The translations under genes and the position numbers were made by a program. This document shows, piece by piece, positions 1 to 8,801 of a DNA stretch of 64,000 nucleotides (positions within the stretch are counted from its first letter, which is position 1; the number at the start of each line of letters is the position of its first letter). The notes below the pieces were generated by a model. The model had not been told where the DNA came from. It saw nothing but the letters and a program-made list of their open reading frames with translations, and made no database searches. Location of the stretch: the NCBI RefSeq assembly GCF_004345705.1, contig NZ_SLWV01000007.1, forward strand, positions 62,001 to 126,000, in the 5' to 3' direction. The stretch is from Marinisporobacter balticus. GTDB taxonomy: Bacteria; Bacillota; Clostridia; Peptostreptococcales; Thermotaleaceae.

Positions 1-1234
1 TATTGATGGAAGCCCCCATATTTTTAAGAATCACTGTAGATGCTAAAAGAGCGAGTGGAATTACCACAGATACGACTAATGACTCTGATAGTCCGATAAA
101 TATATACAAAACAATAATCACTAAACACAAACCTGATTTAGCATTGTCAAAAACATCTCCAAGATTGGTTTCTATCATTTCTGCTAAATCCATCGTGATA
201 TGGGTTTCCATCTCTTTTGGATAAATACTGCCTTTTCCATTTTTCAGTATATCCCTTACTTCTTCACCTATTTTTATAGCATCTGATCCTTCTTTTCGTT
301 TTACTATAATAGTTACTGATTTTTTTATATCCGTTTTATCTGTTCCTACACCTACAGACATTCTTGCATCAGACTCTATTTCTTTGTAACCATCTACCAC
401 TACCCCTATATCTCTTATATAGAGAGGTCCCCCTCCATTATAAGAAACCACCACTTCTTCCATATCTTCTACTGTTTTAAATTTTCCGATCGTCCTTACA
501 TTATATTTTTTATTATCTAGATAGATATTTCCTCCTGGTATAGTTGTATTGCTCGTTTTTAGCGCATTTCCTATCTGCTCTAAAGTCATGTTGTATACTA
601 CGAGTTTATGAGGGTCTATGATTACCTTGATCTCTCTCTCTAGTCCTCCATACACTTCTACATCAGATACACCCTGAATTTTTTCGATTGCATCCTTTAT
701 GCTATCTGCAGAATTTTTAAGCGCGATCAGATCATCTATTCCTGTTAGATTGAGTATCAATACGTATTTGTTTCCTGTTTCCATCTCACTGATATAAGGG
801 TCATCTGCATCATCTGGAAGGGACGTTTTAGCTTCTGATACCTTATCCTTCACTTCATTCTTAACTTTTTCCATATCTGTACTCACATCAAAGCTTATAT
901 CAATACTTGAATACCCTAATGCGGATGTTGATTTTAAGCTTTTTATACCTTCCATCTCACTGATTTTGCTTTCTAATTCATCTGTAACTAATGTTTCTAT
1001 TTCCTCTGGGGATGCCCCTGTATAAGTTGTCGTTACATTTATATAAGGGAGTCTGATTTCTGGATTGATTTCCTTTGCCATTTGAGAAAAAGAAACCCAT
1101 CCTACATAAACAATCAAAATGATTAAAAGAATCATAATTCTTGGTCGATCTACAAACAAACATGCCCATTTACCAAGGACATTTTTCTCATCATGAAGTT
1201 CTGGTATATACCCATGTTCCTTTTGGTCTTTCAT
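1..1234 (-). CDS. RND (AcrB/HAE1-type) efflux permease, N-terminal part
   Basis: Partial gene; it runs off the low end of the window after about 411 codons. The ATG at 1232-1234 follows a good ribosome binding site (GGAGAG). Reading the minus strand gives a short cytoplasmic leader, a first membrane segment (IMILLIILIVYVGWVSF), then the typical RND periplasmic-type start (NPEIRLPYINV, TGASPEEIE, LESKISEMEGIKSLKS) and porter-domain sequence, ending in the second membrane segment (LGDVFDNAKSGLCLVIIVL). This matches the HAE1/AcrB superfamily of proton-driven multidrug or heavy-metal exporters, which occur in Clostridia without an outer membrane. No adaptor gene precedes it. Substrate unknown. 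Confidence 0.85.
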   Translation of the reverse strand, partial: MKDQKEHGYIPELHDEKNVLGKWACLFVDRPRIMILLIILIVYVGWVSFSQMAKEINPEIRLPYINVTTTYTGASPEEIETLVTDELESKISEMEGIKSLKSTSALGYSSIDISFDVSTDMEKVKNEVKDKVSEAKTSLPDDADDPYISEMETGNKYVLILNLTGIDDLIALKNSADSIKDAIEKIQGVSDVEVYGGLEREIKVIIDPHKLVVYNMTLEQIGNALKTSNTTIPGGNIYLDNKKYNVRTIGKFKTVEDMEEVVVSYNGGGPLYIRDIGVVVDGYKEIESDARMSVGVGTDKTDIKKSVTIIVKRKEGSDAIKIGEEVRDILKNGKGSIYPKEMETHITMDLAEMIETNLGDVFDNAKSGLCLVIIVLYIFIGLSESLVVSVVIPLALLASTVILKNMGASIN

Positions 1235-1606
1235 GCTTTCTCTCCTTTCTTATTATATATATCATGCTTTTGATGCTTCTACTTTTGTGAAAACCTCACT
1301 ACGATTGTAGCTATTTATTTCACCAACGAAATTAAAAATAAAAACCATTCATTATCAGGATAATTTTACCACATTTCAATCATAAATATAGGCTATTATA
1401 CTTTTTTAATGTTATATTAAGAAAAAAATCACCATGCTAACATAGTTTTTAGCGTATCCTTCCTATATTATTTTTTTCTCCCTATGTATTATTTTTTTTT
1501 ATTTGGCAATACTTTTTATATAAAGAACCGGATGATTTGAACTGTGATATTTTAGTCCCCCTTTAATATCCACCATAATCATCCTGTTCTTTTATATTGT
1601 CCAAAT
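1235..1606. other. Intergenic stretch between XRE module and RND gene
   Basis: These 372 bases hold no supportable ORF. The part nearest the XRE module contains an inverted repeat (listed separately at 1522-1592). The rest is AT-rich and should contain the promoter of the RND gene, but I could not pick convincing -35/-10 boxes. Confidence 0.5.
1522..1592. repeat. Inverted repeat, 16-bp arms with nested dyad
   Basis: The arms at 1522-1537 (AAAGAACCGGATGATT) and 1577-1592 (AATCATCCTGTTCTTT) are complementary with one mismatch. The 39-base interior holds a second dyad (GATATT/AATATC) around TAGTCCCCC. It lies just downstream of the membrane-protein gene ending at 1607, so it may act as its transcription end. 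The bipartite, fairly GC-rich form is also compatible with the ends of a decayed insertion sequence; no transposase remains. Confidence 0.5.
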
Positions 1607-2242
1607 CTATCCTATTCCTTTGTTATAAATACGATAAATAACATATATAATAAATACGATTATACAGATCCCATAGATTCTATAGATCTTATTAAAAGTT
1701 TTGTCTATTTCTTTTTCTCTTTTTTTATAATCTTCTCTACTCAAGTTTTTTCTGATATCAGGAAGCAATGGGGTTGTGATGCCAAGTAACATTACGTTTA
1801 TAAACAAAAATAGCTCATCATACCTGATAAACCCTAAAGCATTATCGAAAAAATCAAATTTAAAAATGATACTGATTGTTGATAATCCACCCATTGCTGT
1901 TAAAACCCACATGAAGCTCTGAAGTATTTTTTTGTTTTTTATATATATAGAAAAACATACTCCCTTTAGTCCTATAAAATAACAAAGCAAAGTCAAACCA
2001 CCTAAGCTTTCTATACTCAAAAAAATTGCTGTAAGCGAAATATTTTCATTTCCTATTACGGACATATAGAGACTATACCCCATCAAAGATATGATCGTTA
2101 TGAAAACAGCATTTTTTAATGCCCGATTAAAAACCTGTTGTTCTAACTCATCTTTATGACCGAATAAACTCAAAAAAAATACAGCACTTACAAGACTTGC
2201 ATTTAAAGCATGTATAGATAATAATAACTTTTCACTATCCAT
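1607..2242 (-). CDS. Multi-pass membrane protein of unknown function
   Basis: 211 residues with about six hydrophobic segments (around residues 7-27, 45-62, 70-95, 107-127, 140-160 and 188-206) and a basic stretch (SREDYKKREKEIDK) before the last one. No recognised family motif. The start ATG overlaps the stop of the upstream XRE gene (TAATG), so the two are translationally coupled. A small XRE repressor followed by a membrane protein is a common arrangement in which the regulator controls its own operon; the role of the membrane partner is unknown. Confidence 0.7.
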   Translation of the reverse strand: MDSEKLLLSIHALNASLVSAVFFLSLFGHKDELEQQVFNRALKNAVFITIISLMGYSLYMSVIGNENISLTAIFLSIESLGGLTLLCYFIGLKGVCFSIYIKNKKILQSFMWVLTAMGGLSTISIIFKFDFFDNALGFIRYDELFLFINVMLLGITTPLLPDIRKNLSREDYKKREKEIDKTFNKIYRIYGICIIVFIIYVIYRIYNKGIG

Positions 2243-2469
2243 TATTCTTCAACCTCCTCTAACATTTCAAAGACTTCATCTACGCTTTCTCCAAAATATT
2301 TTGCTATCGAAAAAGCAAGCTTTAAAGAAGGATTAAACGTACCCCTCTCAATTTCCAAAATTGTCCCCCTGTTTACCCCTAAATCTATCGCCAAGTCTTC
2401 TTGGGTTAAATTTCTTTCGGCTCTAAGTACTTTTATTTTTGTATGAAATAACTTTTTCCTTTTTACCAT
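2242..2469 (-). CDS. XRE-family helix-turn-helix regulator
   Basis: 75-residue Cro/CI-type repressor. The HTH is clear (NLTQEDLAIDLGVNRGTILEIERG, with helix-turn-helix at about residues 18-45), and the protein ends in an acidic tail (VFEMLEEVEE). I use the ATG at 2467-2469. The longer reading frame would start inside the ribosome binding site AGGAGGGG, which ends seven bases before this ATG. It is co-transcribed with, and overlaps by one base, the membrane protein at 1607-2242. The size and form match YozG/SinR-like regulators that repress a linked membrane-protein gene. Confidence 0.85.
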   Translation of the reverse strand: MVKRKKLFHTKIKVLRAERNLTQEDLAIDLGVNRGTILEIERGTFNPSLKLAFSIAKYFGESVDEVFEMLEEVEE

Positions 2470-2490
2470 AGAACCCCTCCTATGCAATAT

Positions 2491-2519
2491 ATAGTATCAA
2501 TATTGTTGTGTATAGTCAA
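2491..2519 (-). promoter_or_regulatory. Promoter of the XRE/membrane protein operon
   Basis: On the minus strand, TTGACT (2514-2519) and TACTAT (2491-2496) are separated by exactly 17 bases. The spacer contains the palindrome CAATATTG, a plausible site for the XRE repressor itself. Confidence 0.55.
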
Positions 2520-2567
2520 CAAAAAGTTTTATATATGTAACAATTCATTCTTTTCACTGAAACGAAA

Positions 2568-2606
2568 AAGCTGTCTAAAAGATTTTTTAATGCTTTTAGA
2601 CAGCTT
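2568..2606. terminator. Hairpin terminator
   Basis: The 13-bp perfect arms AAGCTGTCTAAAA and TTTTAGACAGCTT are separated by 13 bases. The minus strand continues with TTTTTCG, so it can end transcripts from the small four-cysteine gene. The flank on the other side is also T-rich, so it may work both ways. Confidence 0.65.
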
Positions 2607-2700
2607 CTTTAATTTATTCATTTATTAAAGTGGGCATTTAGAATCAGATATGCTTTTAAATACGCTTCAGAAAAACCTAAATAAGTTCTTAACATTTCCC

Positions 2701-2740
2701 AAAATAAAAACAAGGCTAATCCTAGCCTTGTTTTTATTTT
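2701..2740. terminator. Strong bidirectional terminator
   Basis: 18-bp perfect arms (2701-2718 and 2723-2740) around a CAAGGCTA/TAGCCTTG core with a four-base loop and flanking A/T runs. It begins within the stop codon of the small gene at 2739-2894. Confidence 0.85.
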
Positions 2741-2894
2741 AAGCAGATGCATTTTTAGGTTTATATACCGTTTTTTCTCTATTAAACTTATATTGAATAT
2801 ACTTAGGACAATATTTTACATCCCCACTTAAAATAAATTGCTTACAATCTTTTTCACAGGTGCTACACTTATACGCTATTTTTAGATTTTCCAC
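2739..2894 (-). CDS. Small four-cysteine (zinc-ribbon-like) protein, 51 residues
   Basis: A short gene with a GTG start at 2892-2894, preceded by AAAGGAGG at ideal spacing; an in-frame TAG two codons upstream rules out a longer form. The protein begins MENLKIAYKC, with cysteines at 10, 13, 17 and 29 (C-x2-C-x3-C-x11-C), and ends KPKNASA before TAA. A strong terminator sits on its stop codon, so it looks like a single-gene transcript. The cysteine spacing suggests a metal-binding knuckle, but no known family is recognised. Confidence 0.75.
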   Translation of the reverse strand: MENLKIAYKCSTCEKDCKQFILSGDVKYCPKYIQYKFNREKTVYKPKNASA

Positions 2895-3000
2895 AGCCTA
2901 TTCCTCCTTTGTATTCTCCATCTATTGTTTTTGACATTTTATCATAATCCCTGTGAAAAATATGTAAAACTGCCATGTAAAAAAGTGACGAATCCTATAT

Positions 3001-5310
3001 TTAAAAATATATATCTGAAAACTCGATGAATACTTTTTCAACCTTTTCTGAGTGCATGGTGTTACAATCGCATATATTATTAGGGGCTTTTATCCTTTTA
3101 TTTGGAAGCTTTATAATAAACTCCGTCCCCTCTTTGTATGTGCTGTTTACCCCTATACTTCCTCCATGCATTTCAACTAAATTTTTCACAAGAGATAATC
3201 CAATGCCACTGCCTTCATGTTCTCTTATGAAAGACTTATTAACCTGCCTAAATCTTTCAAATATAATTTTTAAATGCTCTTCTTTGATACCAATCCCTGA
3301 ATCCTTTACAGAAACCATTACACTCGCTTCTGTATTTTTTATGCAAACAGCTATTTTATCCCCTTCTTTTGTGAATTTTATAGCATTAGATAATAAATTG
3401 AGTATCATTCGTTCGATTTTATCTGGATCACATGCAATGATTTTTTTATCCATATCAGCATGAAATGTAAGCTTTAAATTTTTAACCGCTATAAATGGAT
3501 CCACAGAATCTGTTATATCTTTTACAATTTTTACAATATCGCAGTTTCTAAGATTTAGTTGTAAAAATCCTGAATCAATCCTTGTAATATCAATCAAGTT
3601 ATTTACAAGCCTTATGAGCCGATAACAGTTTTGCTTTATACTTTTATTCATCTTTGTAATTTTCTCACAATCTTTTGAACCATTCATATCCTTTAAGTAT
3701 GTGTCCGTTAGTTGTATGGCCCCTAATATAACATTAATGGGTGTTCTAAACTCATGGGAAATATTCGCAAAAAATTCAGTTCTTAGCTTTTCATATGCCT
3801 TCGCCGCATTAAGAAGCTTCCTATTTTCTTTCTCTTTCTTTTTTATTTCTCTGATTTTTGTTCTTTCACTGATATCTCGCGTACAGCATAATATTTTTTC
3901 TACAATTCCATCTTTCATAATGGGTACACAATTGCTTTCTATTTGAAATGTATTCCCACGAATGTTTTTTGCAATAAACTGAATACCTACGATTGCTTCC
4001 CCTTTTAATAATTTAAATTCAGCTTTCCTTAATATATCAACACTCTCATCCGCTACAAAATCTGTAATCTTTACATGTCCTATGTCTTTTTTATCAATCA
4101 AAAATTTTCTTATAAAAGCTGGATTTGCATCCATGATCACATGATTTTTCATATCTACAATATAAATAAAATCAGGACATATATTAAAAAAATTCCGATA
4201 CCGTATTTCGCTATCTTTTAGATTCTCTTGGGCTATTTTCCTTTTTGATACATCTCGAATGATGATGATGATTTCCTCTGTTGCTAGCGGAATGACTCTA
4301 CTTTCATAATATTTGATTTGTCCGTTTCTCTTAATAGAAAGTTCTTTTTCAACCAAAGCATTGATATTTAGAGCTTCATTGATTGTTTTATAAGTAAATA
4401 ATTTTATATCTTTAGGAACCGCATTGATAATGGTCTTCCCTATATATTCTTTAGGATTAATGTTAAAATCTAAATGCCTACTAGATTTACAATCTAATAT
4501 ATTCCATTTTGCATCTATACGAAAATAAAGGTCTGGTAGTACTTCAAATATTTTATCAAGTTCATTTATCTTTTTTCTTAATTTTTCTTCTATATTTTTC
4601 CCGTGGATCACATCAACCCCAAAAGCCCAACTACACCAACTATCAATAGAAAATTCTTTAGAAATATTGAACCCAGATATAGTTTTTATGCTACCATCCT
4701 TACATGCTATATCATACTCTACATCTCTAAAATTGTAATTCCCGACGCTTATTTCCTTCATGATTTTCTGTTTATATTCTTCATTTTGATATAGTTTTTC
4801 CCATATTTTACGATTATTTTTCATCACTTCTTGATCATATCCTATAACGCGTTCACATTCTTTGTTCCATAATATAATATTTCCTTTTTCATCAATAGCA
4901 TCCATCACAATGGGCATATTTTTAAAAGCAGAATATAATCGTTCATTTTTTTCTTTCATCTCTATCTCTGTTTTTTTATAAGCTGTGATATCATTTAAAA
5001 TCACAACAATACTTTTAAGCTGTGCATTTTCATCCAATATCTTCTTACATTGGACTTTGAAATATTGGAAATGATTATTTGTTTCTAATTTTTTTTCAAA
5101 AACAGCCCGTTGCTTCATATTTTGCTTAAAAAGGTTTAAATCATCGATCAACCATCCTTTTATTCCCTCATGGATACAATCAGATTTTATATGACTCAGA
5201 TTGTATATTTCCTCATTGCATTTTATGATTTCCATATTCTTGTCAAAAATAATAATCGGTATCGGTAGGTGGTTACAAAAAGATTCTACATCCGTACACA
5301 TATCAAACAT
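3001..5310 (-). CDS. Soluble multi-PAS sensor histidine kinase
   Basis: 769 residues, no membrane segments, so a cytoplasmic sensor. Four PAS-type segments are visible (about residues 5-112, 125-240, 250-355 and 370-480), each ending in the usual linker (for example ILNDITAYKKTE, IRDVSKRK, CTRDISERTK). Then come a HisKA dimerisation domain with the phospho-acceptor His519 (NISHEFRTPINV) and an HATPase domain: N box NLLSNAIKFT, G1 DSGIGI, F box FERFRQ, G2 GSGIGLSLVK. No response regulator is adjacent, so it is an orphan kinase, possibly of the kind that phosphorylates Spo0A in Clostridia; that link is inference. Confidence 0.92.
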   Translation of the reverse strand: MFDMCTDVESFCNHLPIPIIIFDKNMEIIKCNEEIYNLSHIKSDCIHEGIKGWLIDDLNLFKQNMKQRAVFEKKLETNNHFQYFKVQCKKILDENAQLKSIVVILNDITAYKKTEIEMKEKNERLYSAFKNMPIVMDAIDEKGNIILWNKECERVIGYDQEVMKNNRKIWEKLYQNEEYKQKIMKEISVGNYNFRDVEYDIACKDGSIKTISGFNISKEFSIDSWCSWAFGVDVIHGKNIEEKLRKKINELDKIFEVLPDLYFRIDAKWNILDCKSSRHLDFNINPKEYIGKTIINAVPKDIKLFTYKTINEALNINALVEKELSIKRNGQIKYYESRVIPLATEEIIIIIRDVSKRKIAQENLKDSEIRYRNFFNICPDFIYIVDMKNHVIMDANPAFIRKFLIDKKDIGHVKITDFVADESVDILRKAEFKLLKGEAIVGIQFIAKNIRGNTFQIESNCVPIMKDGIVEKILCCTRDISERTKIREIKKKEKENRKLLNAAKAYEKLRTEFFANISHEFRTPINVILGAIQLTDTYLKDMNGSKDCEKITKMNKSIKQNCYRLIRLVNNLIDITRIDSGFLQLNLRNCDIVKIVKDITDSVDPFIAVKNLKLTFHADMDKKIIACDPDKIERMILNLLSNAIKFTKEGDKIAVCIKNTEASVMVSVKDSGIGIKEEHLKIIFERFRQVNKSFIREHEGSGIGLSLVKNLVEMHGGSIGVNSTYKEGTEFIIKLPNKRIKAPNNICDCNTMHSEKVEKVFIEFSDIYF

Positions 5311-5403
5311 ACAAGCTATTATCTCCTTTCATTTTTTACAATTACAAACATATATGTCTGTATTCTTCCATTTGTCACCATTTTCCTTCCAAAATAGAAA
5401 AAA

Positions 5404-5436
5404 ATGTATAATAATGATTTAATCATTATTATACAT
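5404..5436. repeat. Perfect AT-rich palindrome
   Basis: 15-bp perfect arms (5404-5418 and 5422-5436) of ATGTATAATAATGAT around a three-base loop. It lies between the end of nagA and the start of the PAS kinase. It could terminate nagA transcripts or serve as an operator; there is no clean U-tract next to it. Confidence 0.6.
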
Positions 5437-5607
5437 CTTCATAAAATTTCTAATACATTTTTTTCTCTCACTATATACCATTCTTTTTTAATATTCCAAA
5501 GACTACCCCGTCTACTTTCATTGTTTCAAATTCCCTATGTAAATAACAAAAATCTATACCTATTTGCTATCATATTTGCAGCTTTTTTACTCATTTGTTC
5601 ATAATTA

Positions 5608-6777
5608 TCAACACAAATAATCCTCATCCATATTCACCTCGTATGCAATATTTCCATCTATTATCGTGCTTAAAATGTTTATATCTTGGTCAAAAATAAC
5701 CAAATCTGATTTCTTCCCTTTTTCTATACTGCCTAACTGATCATCGATCCCTATGGCTCTTGCTTGGTTTAAGCTTGCCATATTTATGATTTCATTTAAT
5801 TTGTAAGTTGTATTGTCCCTTATATTTCTTATTGCTTCATTTAATTTAAGTATACTTCCTGCTAAAGTTCCATTCTCAAGCCTTGCTGAATGCGCATCTA
5901 CAATTACATTTTGTCCTCCTAATGAATATTTACCACATTTCATACATCCTGCCATCATAGAATCTGTTATTAAAATAATTCGTTCCTTTTTATTGATATC
6001 TATAAACGCTTGAAAAAATCCTTTATGTACATGAATCGTATCTGCTATCAATTCACAATATACATCTCTTGAAAATACTGCACCTATAACGCCTGGATTT
6101 CTATGATGAAGTCCTGTCATCCCATTAAATGTATGGGTTACATAAGTAACCCCTTTGTCTATCGCTTTTAATGCCTCTTCAAAAGTAGCACCCGTATGTC
6201 CCATAGAAAGCCTTATGTTTTTGTGCTTTTTTGTATTCTCTATGAATCCATACCGTTGATCTTCTTCTGGTGCAAAGGTAATTATTTTCAATAGTTCTAA
6301 ATAGGGTTTAATAAAGTTATAATCAGGTTTCATAATATATTTTTCATTTTGAGCCCCTTTATATTTTTTACTTATAAATGGCCCTTCCAAATGAACGCCT
6401 TGCACTTTTGCACCGTCTAATTTCTTATGCATACAATCCTTTATGTTTTTTAAAGATTTTGTAATAGCTTCAATAGGCATGGTCATTGTAGTAGGCAAAA
6501 AAGATGTAACACCTGTTTTTGCGATAGATTTTGAAATATTGTTGATTGCTTCAAAGGTAGCATCCATTGTGTCAAATCCAGCTGATCCATGAATGTGTAA
6601 ATCGATAAAGCCAGGGGATACATAGTGGTTTTTCGCATCTATTACTTCTTTCACACCCGCTACATATTGTAATGCATCTTTTTTTATGATGCCGATTATT
6701 TTTTTATCATACAAAAGTACACAATCATTTAAAATATCATCTTTTACAATTATTTTTCCATTTATAAGTGCCTTCAA
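5608..6777 (-). CDS. nagA: N-acetylglucosamine-6-phosphate deacetylase
   Basis: About 389 residues, the usual family length. It removes acetate from GlcNAc-6-P to give GlcN-6-P in the cytoplasm. Metal-site and fold motifs are present: PGFIDLHIHGSAG (HxH), HLEGPF (metal Glu), GHTGA, THTFNGM, HHRNPG and ITDSMMAG with the catalytic Asp. I prefer the TTG at 6775-6777, six bases after GGAAGGTG; the in-frame GTG at 6784-6786 lies inside that ribosome binding site. It follows the GlcNAc-type PTS gene on the same strand. The matching deaminase nagB lies far away at 50.7 kb. Confidence 0.95.
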   Translation of the reverse strand: MKALINGKIIVKDDILNDCVLLYDKKIIGIIKKDALQYVAGVKEVIDAKNHYVSPGFIDLHIHGSAGFDTMDATFEAINNISKSIAKTGVTSFLPTTMTMPIEAITKSLKNIKDCMHKKLDGAKVQGVHLEGPFISKKYKGAQNEKYIMKPDYNFIKPYLELLKIITFAPEEDQRYGFIENTKKHKNIRLSMGHTGATFEEALKAIDKGVTYVTHTFNGMTGLHHRNPGVIGAVFSRDVYCELIADTIHVHKGFFQAFIDINKKERIILITDSMMAGCMKCGKYSLGGQNVIVDAHSARLENGTLAGSILKLNEAIRNIRDNTTYKLNEIINMASLNQARAIGIDDQLGSIEKGKKSDLVIFDQDINILSTIIDGNIAYEVNMDEDYLC

Positions 6778-6809
6778 AAAAATCACCTTCCAAAACAGCT
6801 TATTACATT

Positions 6810-6838
6810 TTTATACAAATTTAAAATCCATTCAGCAA
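6810..6838 (-). promoter_or_regulatory. Candidate nagA promoter
   Basis: TTGCTG (6833-6838) and TATAAA (6810-6815) on the minus strand with a 17-base spacer, about 30 bases before the nagA start. No clear terminator separates nagA from the PTS gene, so read-through is also possible. Confidence 0.4.
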
Positions 6839-7065
6839 CCCTAAGCATCAGGGATTTAGCTCAATATTCTACAACCCGTAAATTAATTTTTACTCCCACT
6901 TATATCAGTATCTATAGATAAACAATTTTGATACTAAAAATAGAATATGCTTAATCAATTTGCTTAAATAAAATAGTAGTTTATTGGTATTAATCACTTA
7001 GTATATCCATTATAAGCGGGAGTCTTATAAAATGGTAAACAATATTGAAAGAAAATCAAAATTGT

Positions 7066-8460
7066 TTATTTCACAAAATTACGTGATGTACTTAAAATCT
7101 TCTTCATTTTAGTAGATAAAATCTCTACCTTTGTTCCTATAATTACTTGCATACTTTTATCATTTATTTTTAATACCCCTGCTGCGCCAATATGCTTTAG
7201 TCTCTTTTCATCAACAATGGATGTATCTTTTAATATAAGTCTTAGTCTTGTAATACAAGAATCTAGTTCTACTATATTGTCCAATCCTCCTAAAGCAGCT
7301 AAATAATCCTTAGCCAACGTATCTAAGTCATCTACCTTGCTAAGATCTACTGTATTTTCGTCTATATCTTCTCTCCCTGGGGTTTTTATATCAAATTTTT
7401 TGATTGCGAATACAAATATCAAGTAGTATACAATAAAAAATGCTACTCCGATAGGTATTAAAAGCAATCCTTTTGTTGCCAAACCCATATTCACCACATA
7501 ATCAATAAATCCTGCTGAGAAACCAAATCCATGATGAATGCCTAAAACATTTGTTACTGCTAATGCTGCACCTGTTAACACTGCATGGATAGCATATAAC
7601 CCTGGCGCTAAAAACATAAACATAAATTCAATGGGCTCTGTAATCCCTGTTAAAAATGCTGTAAAAGCAACAGATAATAAAGCGCCTCCTACTGCCTTTT
7701 TGTTTTCTTTTTTCGCTGTCGTATACATTGCTAGTGCTGCTGCTGGAAGGCCGAACATCATTACAGGGAAAAATCCAGTCATAAATACACCAGCAGTTGG
7801 ATCTCCTACAAAGAATCTTCCTAGATCTCCTGTCGCTCCATTAAATTCTCCAAATACAAACCAAACAACACTATTAAGTATATGATGAAGTCCTGTAGGA
7901 ATTAATAGTCTATTTACTGTACCAAATACAAAATATCCAGGAGCGCCTGCTGCTATAATCCAATTTGCTACAGCATCTATTGCCCCTTGAACTGGTGGCC
8001 ATACAAATCCATATGCAACACCTATAAGAATAGATGCAAAAGAAGTTATGATTGGAACAAACCGTTTCCCACCAAAGAATCCTAAAAAGTCTGGCAGTTT
8101 AATATCATGATACTTATTGTATAGATTCCCTGCTACGATTCCTGCAATCATTCCTACTAAAACACCCATCTTTTTCACTTCTATTGCTTCGTTGAAAGTG
8201 GGTGCAACAGCCGTTGCCGTAAAATATCCTATAGCACCTGCAAGACCAGCTGACCCATGATTATCCTTTGCAATCCCTATGGCCACACCTATAGCAAATA
8301 ATATTGGCAGGTTTCCAAATACAGCATCTCCTGCCGCTGTGATAAAAGGTATGTTAAACAATACCCCAAGTCTTAAAAGTATTGCTACTACAGGCATTAC
8401 TGCAATCGGTAGCATTAAAGATTTCCCTAATTTTTGTAGCTTTCCAAAAGCATTGCTCAT
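7066..8460 (-). CDS. nagE: PTS N-acetylglucosamine-type permease, IICB
   Basis: 464 residues from the ATG at 8458-8460 (ribosome binding site AAAGGAGG). An IIC membrane domain (about 1-360; FGNLPILFAIGVAIG, GFFGGKRFVPI, PTGLHHILNSVVW, TGITEPIEF) is followed by an IIB domain with the phosphorylated cysteine (ELDSCITRLRL). There is no IIA domain, so phosphate must come from another IIA; the IIA of PtsG (47.4-49.5 kb) is a candidate. GlcNAc specificity is inferred from IIC similarity and from nagA next door. A RAT antiterminator and overlapping terminator precede it, so it should be induced by a GlcT/BglG-type protein. Confidence 0.88.
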   Translation of the reverse strand: MSNAFGKLQKLGKSLMLPIAVMPVVAILLRLGVLFNIPFITAAGDAVFGNLPILFAIGVAIGIAKDNHGSAGLAGAIGYFTATAVAPTFNEAIEVKKMGVLVGMIAGIVAGNLYNKYHDIKLPDFLGFFGGKRFVPIITSFASILIGVAYGFVWPPVQGAIDAVANWIIAAGAPGYFVFGTVNRLLIPTGLHHILNSVVWFVFGEFNGATGDLGRFFVGDPTAGVFMTGFFPVMMFGLPAAALAMYTTAKKENKKAVGGALLSVAFTAFLTGITEPIEFMFMFLAPGLYAIHAVLTGAALAVTNVLGIHHGFGFSAGFIDYVVNMGLATKGLLLIPIGVAFFIVYYLIFVFAIKKFDIKTPGREDIDENTVDLSKVDDLDTLAKDYLAALGGLDNIVELDSCITRLRLILKDTSIVDEKRLKHIGAAGVLKINDKSMQVIIGTKVEILSTKMKKILSTSRNFVK

Positions 8461-8500
8461 TATAATTCCTCCTTTTTTCAAAATAAATTTATTTGTATAA

Positions 8501-8555
8501 AAAAAGACACAAACCTATATACAAATAAAATCCTTGCTCATTTGTATATAGGTTT
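8501..8555 (-). terminator. Leader terminator of the GlcNAc PTS gene
   Basis: 16-bp perfect arms (8540-8555 and 8511-8526; AAACCTATATACAAAT and its complement) followed on the minus strand by a run of seven Ts. Its first arm shares bases with the 3' side of the RAT at 8551-8580, so the two structures exclude each other. Confidence 0.9.
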
Positions 8556-8580
8556 ATGCCTGATTTTCAGTAACACACCT
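8551..8580 (-). promoter_or_regulatory. RAT antiterminator (BglG/GlcT-type RNA target)
   Basis: On the minus strand the RNA reads GGTGTGTTACTG...CAGGCATAAACC, the conserved form of ribonucleic antiterminators bound by BglG/LicT/GlcT proteins. It shares GTGTnACTGA and AGGCAT with the RATs at 9179-9208 and 49577-49605. Binding would block the terminator at 8501-8555. Confidence 0.88.
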
Positions 8581-8605
8581 AAATTCTCATTCAGTTATTA
8601 TATTT

Positions 8606-8635
8606 ATAATATCATATAAAGAAAATGTTTGTCAA
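8606..8635 (-). promoter_or_regulatory. Promoter of the GlcNAc PTS leader
   Basis: TTGACA (8630-8635) and TATTAT (8606-8611) on the minus strand, 18-base spacer, about 25 bases upstream of the RAT. Confidence 0.65.
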
Positions 8636-8716
8636 TCTATAACGTATATTTTTTTTGAATATTGCTTATTTTCATAAAATTTCATCTTTTTTCCTTAAAA
8701 ACCTACAGGTACCCTT

Positions 8717-8751
8717 TAAAAAATAAAAGCATAACCCATTGGCTATACTTT
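8717..8751 (-). terminator. Terminator after the stand-alone HPr gene
   Basis: 11-bp stem (AAAGTATAGCC with GGTTATGCTTT, two G-U pairs, loop AATG) followed by TTATTTTTT on the minus strand. Confidence 0.75.
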
Positions 8752-8801
8752 CAATAAAATTTTTTCTCCTATTATCTATTGATCCTCTCTTAATCAAACT
8801 T

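Noticed and set aside
978..1169. 63-codon minus-strand frame at the RND gene
   Set aside because: Wrong frame; the true frame encodes the RND N-terminus and begins at 1234.
5404..5604. 66-codon plus-strand frame
   Set aside because: It starts inside a perfect palindrome, has no ribosome binding site, and its composition is that of AT-rich noncoding DNA.
7010..7030. TTATAAG...CTTATAA dyad after the GlcNAc PTS gene as terminator
   Set aside because: Only seven weak A/T pairs and no T-run on the minus strand.
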